A stretch of 5,784 nucleotides of DNA from CAVOBC01 sp963693635 (lineage in GTDB: Bacteria; Pseudomonadota; Gammaproteobacteria; Pseudomonadales; Azotimanducaceae). The position numbers and the translations under genes were made by a program. The notes below the pieces were generated by a model. The model saw nothing but the letters and a program-made list of their open reading frames with translations. It searched no databases and was not told the origin of the DNA. The stretch's first letter is position 1; each line of letters starts with the position of its first letter. Positions 1-5,608 of this stretch are shown in pieces. The DNA lies in contig CAVOBC010000309.1 in NCBI GenBank assembly GCA_963693635.1, positions 1 through 5,784 of the forward strand, read 5' to 3'.

Positions 1-273
1 CATAGCCAGGCCGATGCAAGTTGTTGGAACCAGTCAGTCACTCTGAATCGCGACACTAGTAGAACCTCGGATCTCTCCCGCAGCGTCACGAAACCTGAGA
101 AACACTCGCGCGCGGGCAGGATCGAGACCCATGTATTCAGTCGACGATACAAAAACGCCGAATGTGGGAGGTTATTTGCCAGTAGGGGAGAGAACTATGT
201 TCTAAGGCTCCAAAATCAATCTCAATGCTTACCTGAGTTTAATTTATTCAAAACTTGCCAAGACCCTCCGTGA
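1..273 (+). other. Unclosed reading frame at window edge, possible 3' end of a gene
   Basis: Frame 1 is open from the first base to a TGA at 271-273, about 90 codons. It has no obvious start inside the window, so it could be the tail of a gene beginning upstream. The translation contains a stretch like RYKNAECGRLFASRGENY and matches no family I recognise. Codon choice is not clearly GC-biased at third positions, unlike the firm genes here. The last seven codons run into the repeat that begins at 252, so any original C-terminus has probably been replaced. An open frame of this length can arise by chance. Otherwise I see nothing in positions 1-251. Confidence 0.2.
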
Positions 274-391
274 CCAGGAGAGGGGCATCAGAGCAAGCTG
301 ACTGGCCGCAAGCAGCCTCCAGCGATAGCGGAACGAGCGTGATGGCAAAGAACAAAGAGTACGAGTGCGGCGAGTCACCCTTATAGTTTGT
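252..391 (+). repeat. Left arm of ~140-bp inverted repeat, 3' remnant of an STGPKT-type gene
   Basis: This segment matches the reverse complement of 4712-4849 with five mismatches and one 2-base gap by hand alignment. Read on the plus strand it begins with the final 16 codons of the small gene at 4800-5003 (KLAKTLRDQERGIRAS, then TGA at 299-301), followed by about 90 bases of the DNA downstream of that gene. The rest of the gene is absent on the left: sequence before 252 is unrelated. Both copies therefore point inward toward the 4.3 kb between them. This copy contains a 14-codon ATG frame (342-386, MAKNKEYECGESPL), which the right copy does not preserve. It looks like a dispersed repeat or the scar of a rearrangement rather than a working gene. 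Confidence 0.85.
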
Positions 392-425
392 TTTGCGGAA
401 TTAGTGATCACAAGCGAGTTCAGCG

Positions 426-713
426 ATGGGGCGATCTCGCCAATCACCGGGCGGGTTTCACAAGCGGAAATCTGTCGTAGCGGCAGAGCGAGTGGACGAC
501 AAGGGTCGGGAGCGCCCGCTCTACGACAATGCGAGGATCACTGCGCGGTCGCGATTGATCACGTTGGCCATCGATGCACGGGCCCGGCGGTTCCCGACCG
601 AGCTGAGGTATCACTATGCTCCGCTCGCGGACGAAGTGGACGATCTCCGTTGGAACGACAAGGCAAGGCTGGAGATTCTCCACGACTACAACCTCAATGA
701 CTTGTTTCTCTGA
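426..713 (+). CDS. Orphan small protein, possibly a gene fragment
   Basis: This is a 95-residue frame that I do not recognise. It is rich in arginine and charged residues and ends in a hydrophobic, acidic tail (HDYNLNDLFL). From about residue 20 onward the codons strongly prefer G or C in the third position, which favours real coding over the two overlapping frames in the same stretch. The ATG at 426 has no clear Shine-Dalgarno sequence and the frame is open only from 408, just after the repeat arm ends at 391. The coding-like part may thus be the C-terminal piece of a longer protein whose 5' end was lost when the repeat arrived. No signal peptide or membrane segment is visible. It could be an intact small protein or a decayed remnant. 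Confidence 0.4.
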   Translation: MGRSRQSPGGFHKRKSVVAAERVDDKGRERPLYDNARITARSRLITLAIDARARRFPTELRYHYAPLADEVDDLRWNDKARLEILHDYNLNDLFL

Positions 714-827
714 CTAGAGGTAGCAACCTGTCGCTCACTCACCGCGTAGCCGGGATTGGCAGGCGGGAATTTGTGGTGGCCTGAGGGGAACGAAGCCTAT
801 AATGGCGCTAAGTGCTCGGCATACCCC

Positions 828-856
828 TTGACCCTTTTCTGCCAGGCGCTTATCGA
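828..856 (+). promoter_or_regulatory. Possible sigma-70 promoter for the dioxygenase
   Basis: TTGACC at 828-833 resembles a -35 box. It is followed after 17 bases by TATCGA at 851-856, a weak -10 box (three of six consensus positions). Transcription would start near 863, about 25 bases before the chosen ATG at 888. A perfect TATAAT lies at 798-803, but its best -35 partner (TTGTGG, 771-776) is 21 bases away, so it is less likely. Both are pattern matches only. Confidence 0.25.
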
Positions 857-887
857 ACTATTGTCACCGAGGTCCTCATGCAACGTC

Positions 888-1802
888 ATGACTACACCCG
901 CGTCACCCAGCAGTAATTTAAGGTACTTGTCAGAAGACATTTATGCGCCGGTCGATTCGTCGGGGGTGTCGATCGACGGTCTGAATATCGGCGCGGTGGT
1001 CGCGGACATTCATACCCAGGGCTATACCGTGGTGAAGCAGTTCCTGACGCCTGACGAGATCGAGCCGATTCGAGACGCGTTCAACACGCAGGTGCCCATC
1101 ACGGAAATGCGGGCACTGGGTTCGTCCACCGGGAATACCTGGCGTTCGCACAATCTGCTGGCGAAGACGCGTGCTATTGACGAGCTGTTGCTGGACGCAC
1201 GTCTGCGCGCGATCGTCGAGGGGGTCATTGGCAAGTACTGCCAGATCAACATCGCCACGTTGTTCAATACGCTGCCGGGTGAGACCAAACAGGATCTGCA
1301 TCAGGATGACGGCTTGTGGCCCATCCCGCGGCCGCATCCTTCGTTCCTGTGTAATGTGCTGATTGCGTTTGACGACTTTACGCTCGATAAGGGTGCCACC
1401 CATGTGGTGCCGCATAGCCACACGTGGACGAAACCGGTGGATCAGCGCATTGAGTCGGTGCAGGTCGAGATGAAGTCAGGCAGCGCGATTTTCTGGGAAG
1501 GCGGGTTGTGGCATGGCGGTGGTGCCAACAGAACCAGCAACCAGGAACGCATGGGACTTTTTATCAGTCATCTGGTGAGTTATCTGCGACCGTCTGACCT
1601 TCAACTCGTCTCGGTTCCGCGTGAGGTGGCGCGGGAGATGCCGCACAAACTTCAACGGCTTCTCGGGTACTATCCCTTTGGTAACGGCGTCGATGGGCGC
1701 GATCCGCTGCAGACGTTGCACGATGGCATCGTCGTGCATCCGGAAGCGCAACTGGCAGAACACTGGCGTGCTCGTCGGGACGAACCTCTGGCCTCAGGGT
1801 AA
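888..1802 (+). CDS. Phytanoyl-CoA dioxygenase (PhyH) family Fe(II)/2-oxoglutarate-dependent oxygenase
   Basis: This 304-residue protein has the marks of the PhyH family, whose members use Fe(II), O2 and 2-oxoglutarate to hydroxylate small molecules in the cytoplasm. Near the N-terminus is IHTQGYTVVKQFLTPDEIEP (41-60), the usual entry strand and helix. The iron ligands are the HxD pair H138 and D140 in LHQDDGLWP and the distal H209 in WEGGLWHGGGANRT. R221 in QERMGL sits where the family's 2-oxoglutarate-binding arginine is expected. The stretch DKGATHVVPHSH (167-178) matches the family's conserved 'GAT..vPGSH' strand. Length fits the family (about 250-310). The frame is open upstream to 756, but I chose the ATG at 888 because the preceding translation is not family-like; a weak GAGG lies at 869-872. 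The substrate cannot be predicted: the family spans fatty acyl-CoA, ectoine, phosphonate and natural-product hydroxylases. The nearest intact gene on the same strand is the amidohydrolase, more than 1 kb downstream, so co-transcription is doubtful. Confidence 0.9.
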   Translation: MTTPASPSSNLRYLSEDIYAPVDSSGVSIDGLNIGAVVADIHTQGYTVVKQFLTPDEIEPIRDAFNTQVPITEMRALGSSTGNTWRSHNLLAKTRAIDELLLDARLRAIVEGVIGKYCQINIATLFNTLPGETKQDLHQDDGLWPIPRPHPSFLCNVLIAFDDFTLDKGATHVVPHSHTWTKPVDQRIESVQVEMKSGSAIFWEGGLWHGGGANRTSNQERMGLFISHLVSYLRPSDLQLVSVPREVAREMPHKLQRLLGYYPFGNGVDGRDPLQTLHDGIVVHPEAQLAEHWRARRDEPLASG

Positions 1803-2008
1803 AGTGCCAGAGTAAAACCGGTGGGCGTTTCTCTGTTTCAGTTTGGGTACACCTTCGGCTCCTCGGAACCGATACGGGTTACTCGTGCGAGGGCTGCTCA
1901 TTGCCGGTGTATATTATGAAGGCGGCAGCGCGTTCCCTCATCCGCAGTAAACGGGATCCCAGGCCGCCAACGAATTAGAGTGACAATGGGTTCTGGCTAC
2001 GCGCCCGG

Positions 2009-2735
2009 TCAGGTTCCCGACAGAAACTTCAGGGGAATATGCAGTCTTTCCCGCCATGCTCCTGGCGAGTGATCTGCACCTTCAAAGCGGCGCGTTACCC
2101 AGTCTTTGCCATCGGTGTATCCATATTTTCGCATGACCTCGTCCATCTGCCGTTGATAGGGCTCGTAGTCAGTGTCAATGGTCTGCGTTCCATAGTCGAA
2201 ATAGACACGATGGTTGCCGGCTGAAGGCCAGTGGTCGTTGAGCCATTCGACAACGATGCCATAACCGATAGGCCAGTGTGACGACATGCAGGCCGCGCCG
2301 CCAAAGGCATCTGGGTATTCAGAGATCGCGTAGGCGGAGATTAAGCCGCCCATGCTGGAGCCAACAACAAAGGTATTCTCACGGCCGGGTTGCGTGCGGT
2401 AATTGTTGTCAACAAACGGTTTGAGTTCCTCCACAAGAAACTTAATCTACTTGTCAGAAGACATCACTTCGCCACCTTCTTCGACACTGAAGTTGTTTCC
2501 CTGCTCCTGCATGATCTTCCACACTTCACCGGTTACCGGTTTTGCGGCATGTACTCCGCCCCCCGGGCACCTTTCGGCCACTGGGACATCCACACCGAAA
2601 CCACAATGGCTGGCTTGATTTCGCTATTGTGAACGAGACGCGTAGTGGCCGTGTCTACTTCCCAGGTCATATCGATTCCGGATAGCGGAGAGGTGTCGAC
2701 GTCAAATCATGTACGTATTGACCATCGCTTCGCAT
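2009..2735 (-). pseudogene. Decayed alpha/beta-hydrolase esterase (enterochelin-esterase-like family)
   Basis: Read on the minus strand this is a putative esterase, broken in several ways. The C-terminal 141 codons (2434 to 2009) are intact: the nucleophile elbow GSSMGG (catalytic Ser in the middle), an Asp candidate in YGTQTIDTDYEP and the catalytic His in GADHSPGAWRERL. Directly upstream the frame continues through FLVEELKP but meets a TAG at 2447-2449 where the sense reads SSDK*IKFLVEEL; a Tyr codon is expected there. Further upstream, near 2538, one base is missing: adding a C would join EYMPQN to PVTGEVWK. Beyond it, frame-shifted but recognisable sequence continues (SGIDMTWEVDTATTRL, IKPAIVVSVW). 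Past about 2700 the match falls apart, with only a scrambled DGQ...HD trace of the usual HDGQNLFD motif. The first tens of residues are absent because the amidohydrolase begins at 2848 on the other strand. The active enzyme would have hydrolysed a carboxylic ester; this copy should make no full-length product. The two point lesions could in principle be sequencing errors, but the missing N-terminus could not. Confidence 0.85.
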
Positions 2736-2745
2736 TACAGGTGGC

Positions 2746-2798
2746 CGTCTTCCATTCAGGGTACTCGTCCTGCGTCCGAGTACCCTGAATGGAAAGCG
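2746..2798. repeat. Perfect 18-bp inverted repeat (palindrome) with 9-base loop
   Basis: TTCCATTCAGGGTACTCG (2750-2767) is followed by nine bases (TCCTGCGTC) and then its exact reverse complement (2777-2794). After one mismatch and a G-T wobble the pairing can continue for two more G-C pairs, out to 2746 and 2798. It lies between the lost 5' end of the esterase remnant and the amidohydrolase ATG, whose Shine-Dalgarno site is about 40 bases downstream. There is no U-run on either strand, so it is a poor intrinsic terminator. It could be an operator, a transcript-stabilising hairpin or a small mobile repeat unit. Confidence 0.8.
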
Positions 2799-2835
2799 TG
2801 AGACTTTGATAAACTGGCCCCAACCTGATCGCTAC

Positions 2836-2842
2836 AGAGGAA
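2836..2842 (+). promoter_or_regulatory. Ribosome binding site that sets the amidohydrolase start
   Basis: AGAGGAA ends five bases before the ATG at 2848. The frame stays open upstream to an earlier possible start at 2806, but that start has no comparable site, and the protein family begins close to the strand DLVIRNGQIVDG. This supports 2848 as the true start. Confidence 0.75.
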
Positions 2843-2847
2843 CAGAC

Positions 2848-4578
2848 ATGAAACACGACCTTGTTATCCGCAACGGACAAATTGTCGATGGTATCGGCAA
2901 CCCATCCTACGAAGGCGACGTCGCGGTCCAGGGCGACACCATCACCGCCCTGGGCGAGGTCCCAGAGCAAGGTGTTCGCGAAATCGACGCAGCCGGCGCC
3001 GCGGTGACACCAGGATTCGTCGATCTACACACCCACATGGATGCCCAGATCGGCTGGGACCCGTCGCTGACGCCCGCTTGCTGGCACGGAGTGACCACGG
3101 TGCTGATGGGGAATTGTGGCGTGACGTTTGCGCCAGTTCGCAGCGGGGACAAGGAACTACTTGCCGAGATGATGGAGTCCGTCGAGGACATTCCACGGCA
3201 AGCCATCCTCTCTGGCTTGCCGTGGGACTGGAATTCATACGGCGAGTACCTTGATTCAATTGAGAAAATGAAGCCGGCAATCAACATGACGGGGCTTGTC
3301 GGCCATGCCGCCGCCCGCATTTATGTCATGGGCGAGCGAGCGGTTGACGAGCAACCTACCGCAGATGAAATCCAGCAGATCGCCGATCTCGTCGGCCAGT
3401 CCGTCAAGGAAGGCGCTGCTGGCTTCTCGGCCAATCGGATCGAGGCTCACCGCTTGCCTGACGGACGCTGCATGCCGGGTACGTTTGCGACCGACGAGGA
3501 ACTCGTCGCCATCTCCCGGTCGGTAGGCACCCACGGCGGTATGCTGCAAAGTGTGATCAACAGTGACAAGCGCAGGTTGCCCGGCGAGATGAACCTGATG
3601 AGAAAGCAACTCGAAGCCGCAGGCACGCGAATGTTGTTCAGTGCGCCCTGGGAGACTGGCGAGAACGGCGATAGTGCCTACCAGCCAGACATCGAGGACA
3701 TGCAGAACGCGGGGCTCAATATTTGGGGCACAACCCAACCGCGCCCGGCAGCTTTCCTGTCTGGCCTGAAAACCAACATTCTCTTCGGAGTGCGGCTGAA
3801 GGGTGCTACCTGGAGAGAGTTGCGCGGTCTGGCTGTCGAGGCGCGGCTGGCAGCGATACAGGATGGTGATTTCCGCAACAGGCTGATCGAAGAGGCCAAG
3901 GGCATGGAACCATCGGACTCCATCTTTCAGACCCTTGGATCCTCGGGTTTTTCAATCCCACCAGCCAGATCGTTCTGGATGGGCGGGGATGACCAACCGC
4001 ATTATCCGGCTGGTGAGGAAATGTCACTTCGAGGTCTTGCCCGAGAGGCAGGTGAGCATCCAGGCGAAACGTGGCTCCGACTTATGCTGGAGTCAGACGG
4101 TGAAGGCCTGTTTCACGTACGCTTTGTCAATCAGGACATGTCGGTATTGCCAGGTTACATGCGAGCCAACTGGATCGTACCCGGTGTCGGTGACGCTGGT
4201 GCGCACGTCAGTATGATTTCGGATGTAGGCTGGGCGAGTTTTGTATTGTCTTACTGGCATCGCGAGCGTGGTGAGTTCTCACTGGAAGAAGCCATTCATA
4301 TGCTGACGGCAAAACAGGCGCGAGTGCTTGGTTTTAAGGACCGCGGCATACTGCAGGTAGGGCTGAAAGCCGACATCAATGTGATCGACATCGACCGCGT
4401 TGCCGAGCGTCAGCCAAAGCGTGTCTATGACTTTCCTGGTGGCGCGCCGCGGCTGGTCCAGCGCGCCGTCGGTTATCGCAATACCGTGGTCAATGGCCAG
4501 GTTATTCTGGAGAATGACGAACTCACCGGCGAACGATCGGGCCGAGTCCTGAGAAACCGAGGCGGCGAACTGACGTGA
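2848..4578 (+). CDS. D-aminoacylase-like amidohydrolase (amidohydrolase-3 type)
   Basis: This 576-residue protein belongs to the amidohydrolase superfamily, close to the N-acyl-D-amino-acid deacylase and dihydroorotase-like enzymes that hydrolyse C-N bonds in cytoplasmic substrates. The N-terminal beta domain (DLVIRNGQIVDGIG, 4-17) leads to TPGFVDLHTHMD (54-65), whose H61 and H63 form the classic HxH metal site. GNCGV (88-92) holds C90, at the place of the bridging metal cysteine of D-aminoacylases. GLVGHAAAR (149-157) and FSANRIEAHRLPDGR...PGTFAT (193-215) are typical of this branch. GVGDAGAH (446-452) carries the expected catalytic Asp, D449. The end (LTAKQARVLGFKDRG, then GLKADINVIDID) is the standard closing region, returning to the beta domain. 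Length fits the family. The histidines of the canonical THxR and second-His motifs are not evident: the THxR position reads GGMLQSVIN. The exact substrate is therefore uncertain; N-acyl-D-amino acids are one possibility. Start chosen by the site at 2836-2842. No clear terminator follows. Confidence 0.9.
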   Translation: MKHDLVIRNGQIVDGIGNPSYEGDVAVQGDTITALGEVPEQGVREIDAAGAAVTPGFVDLHTHMDAQIGWDPSLTPACWHGVTTVLMGNCGVTFAPVRSGDKELLAEMMESVEDIPRQAILSGLPWDWNSYGEYLDSIEKMKPAINMTGLVGHAAARIYVMGERAVDEQPTADEIQQIADLVGQSVKEGAAGFSANRIEAHRLPDGRCMPGTFATDEELVAISRSVGTHGGMLQSVINSDKRRLPGEMNLMRKQLEAAGTRMLFSAPWETGENGDSAYQPDIEDMQNAGLNIWGTTQPRPAAFLSGLKTNILFGVRLKGATWRELRGLAVEARLAAIQDGDFRNRLIEEAKGMEPSDSIFQTLGSSGFSIPPARSFWMGGDDQPHYPAGEEMSLRGLAREAGEHPGETWLRLMLESDGEGLFHVRFVNQDMSVLPGYMRANWIVPGVGDAGAHVSMISDVGWASFVLSYWHRERGEFSLEEAIHMLTAKQARVLGFKDRGILQVGLKADINVIDIDRVAERQPKRVYDFPGGAPRLVQRAVGYRNTVVNGQVILENDELTGERSGRVLRNRGGELT

Positions 4579-4684
4579 TCTCCAGCAATGAGACCATCAA
4601 AGACGCCAATGTGAATCGTGCTGCGTCGAAATTATGACTGTCGACGGATTTGTTGAAGAAGTTCAGCTGCTCCAGTAGCCGCAT
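4523..4684 (-). CDS. Possible small ORF downstream of the STGPKT gene
   Basis: A 53-codon minus-strand frame starts at ATG 4684 with MRLLEQLNFFNKSVDSHNFD and continues through an amphipathic-looking segment (AARFTLASLMVSLLEI) before crossing into the 3' end of the amidohydrolase, antisense to it, and stopping at 4523. The first 35 or so residues look like a helical small protein; the tail after LLEITSVRR is antisense to the amidohydrolase and probably not original sequence. It begins about 115 bases after the stop of the STGPKT gene on the same strand, so the two could form a small unit. I recognise no family and see no strong Shine-Dalgarno site. It may be chance. Confidence 0.25.
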   Translation of the reverse strand: MRLLEQLNFFNKSVDSHNFDAARFTLASLMVSLLEITSVRRLGFSGLGPIVRR

Positions 4685-4711
4685 GGTCTGGGGGCTTCAC
4701 TCGAGGCAGGC

Positions 4712-4849
4712 ACAAACTATAAGGATGACTCGCCGCACTCGTACTCTTTGTTCTTTCGCAACGCCCGTTCCGCTATCGCTGGAGGCTGCTTGCGGCCAGT
4801 CAGCTTGCTCTGACGCCCCTCTCCTGGTCACGGAGGGTCTTGGCAAGTT
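4712..4849 (-). repeat. Right arm of ~140-bp inverted repeat
   Basis: The reverse complement of this segment matches 252-391 with five mismatches and one 2-base gap. It covers the last 16 codons of the small gene at 4800-5003, its stop codon and about 90 bases beyond. Outside the matched region the two flanks are unrelated: the match ends sharply at 4849/4850 within the coding sequence and at 4711/4712 on the inner side. Here the gene is complete, so this copy looks like the parent form and the left arm the derived one. Confidence 0.85.
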
Positions 4850-5003
4850 GCCGCATCACCGGCCGTACACCGCCTTTGAAGGCGTTCTGAGAAACCCTCT
4901 GCTTAGCCACTAGCGTCTTCGGGCCGGTCGACTTCTCCCACGGCTTCCACAAGTGGATCATGGTAGCCTGCCGCCTACGACGTTCTGGCGTCCAGCTACT
5001 CAA
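4800..5003 (-). CDS. Small uncharacterised STGPKT-motif protein
   Basis: This is a basic protein of up to 67 residues. It carries WTPERRRRQATMI (4-16), WKPWEKSTGPKT (19-30), RVSQNAFKGG (36-45) and a C-terminal helix RQLAKTLRDQ (51-60). I recognise this arrangement (WTPERR...RW.PWE.STGP.T...K....N..KGG...L...LR.Q) as a common family of short bacterial proteins with no established function, often present as scattered copies. Usual members have PEGKA after STGPKT; here it reads LVAKQ. The start is uncertain: TTG at 5003 keeps the family's WTPERR segment but lacks a clear Shine-Dalgarno site, while ATG at 4961 (residue 15) has purine-rich sequence upstream. It is divergent from the exported-protein gene at 5024, only 20 bases away, so that gene's promoter should lie inside this one. 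Its 3' end is the right repeat arm. The basic character would suit nucleic-acid binding, but that is only inference. Confidence 0.65.
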   Translation of the reverse strand: MSSWTPERRRRQATMIHLWKPWEKSTGPKTLVAKQRVSQNAFKGGVRPVMRQLAKTLRDQERGVRAS

Positions 5004-5011
5004 CGCAACCC

Positions 5012-5018
5012 GGGGAGG
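5012..5018 (+). promoter_or_regulatory. Ribosome binding site of the exported protein gene
   Basis: GGGGAGG sits five bases upstream of the ATG at 5024, a strong Shine-Dalgarno match. It fixes the start and places the signal peptide at the N-terminus. Confidence 0.75.
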
Positions 5019-5023
5019 CAGCC

Positions 5024-5608
5024 ATGCTTCGAGCGTATTGGTGCGGCGTCGTGGTCACGGTCCTGGCAGCAACTGCCACGGCGGAACAGGTCTGTCGCGA
5101 GCCATCGACCAAAGGGATCTGTGAGGCGCTGGTCAACGGTGAAATGCGCGTGCTTTCGGAAGAAGAATTGGATGATGGCCGCTACCGGCTGGGCTCGTTG
5201 TCGAGTAAGTCCTACCGGCGTGTCGAGGAGTCGGCCAAGCCCATCATGCAACTCGGGCTGGAATCCGAGACCCGGTTGGTTCCGCGTCCGCCGGATCCCC
5301 TGGCATGCAAGATTGACGGATCCCTCTCGTATTCTCAGCGCGGGGACGAGGTCCACGTCGACGCCGTGATCGAAAACGATGATTGCGCGGCGTCCAGCGG
5401 GCGCTATCGAATCCGTGTCACCGCGCGCGACGAGCAGGACGTGCGGGTGTCAGACTCGCACCACGAATCATGGTCTCGCGGGGACGCTGAGCCCGTGACG
5501 GTTACCCATAGCTATCCACTTGTGCCCAACGGTGAACTGGTCCGAGTCTCGCTGCGGCCGACTGACGGTGGTTGCCGCTGCAGCGCAGTCGAGGCCGTTC
5601 TGGAGTAG
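5024..5608 (+). CDS. Exported cysteine-containing protein of unknown function
   Basis: This 194-residue protein begins with a Sec-type signal peptide: short basic N-region (Arg3), hydrophobic core (GVVVTVLAA, 8-16) and an A-T-A cleavage site, probably after residue 20 (ATA|EQ). There is no lipobox, so a periplasmic or secreted soluble protein is expected. The mature chain has six cysteines (24, 33, 95, 121, 184, 186), enough for three disulfides. Residues 21-90 are charged, followed by a proline-rich link (VPRPPDPL, 86-93). From about 94 the alternating pattern (LSYSQRGDEVHVDAVIENDD, RYRIRVTARD, VTVTHSYPL, ELVRVSLRP) suggests a beta-sandwich, perhaps immunoglobulin-like or fibronectin-like. 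I do not recognise the family. A strong Shine-Dalgarno site and GC-biased codons support a real gene. It follows the divergent STGPKT gene, and nothing in its context suggests a role. Confidence 0.8.
   Translation: MLRAYWCGVVVTVLAATATAEQVCREPSTKGICEALVNGEMRVLSEEELDDGRYRLGSLSSKSYRRVEESAKPIMQLGLESETRLVPRPPDPLACKIDGSLSYSQRGDEVHVDAVIENDDCAASSGRYRIRVTARDEQDVRVSDSHHESWSRGDAEPVTVTHSYPLVPNGELVRVSLRPTDGGCRCSAVEAVLE

Noticed and set aside
342..386. 14-codon peptide MAKNKEYECGESPL in the left repeat arm
   Set aside because: The right copy has a 2-base gap that removes the ATG and frame, so there is no sign of selection for a peptide.
365..700. Plus-strand 111-codon frame overlapping the orphan ORF
   Set aside because: It begins inside the repeat arm and is out of frame with the stretch showing strong third-position GC bias; composition is not protein-like.
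930..1421. Long minus-strand open frame inside the dioxygenase gene
   Set aside because: It is antisense to a clear PhyH-family protein, has no family resemblance, and is expected in GC-rich coding DNA.
1803..2008. Terminator between the converging dioxygenase and esterase remnant
   Set aside because: Only short weak pairings (such as CTCG-TG-CGAG) are visible, with no stable stem followed by a T-run.
2527..2540. Tandem ACCGGTT duplication as cause of the esterase frameshift
   Set aside because: Removing one 7-base copy does not restore the frame; a one-base deletion in the adjacent C-run joins the two halves.
3256..3738. Minus-strand open frame of 160 codons within the amidohydrolase
   Set aside because: It is fully antisense to conserved amidohydrolase motifs and has no recognisable domain or ribosome site.
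4650..4913. Plus-strand 87-codon frame across the right repeat arm
   Set aside because: It is antisense to the STGPKT gene, which has recognisable family motifs; its similarity to a frame at 244-447 on the minus strand only reflects the inverted repeat.
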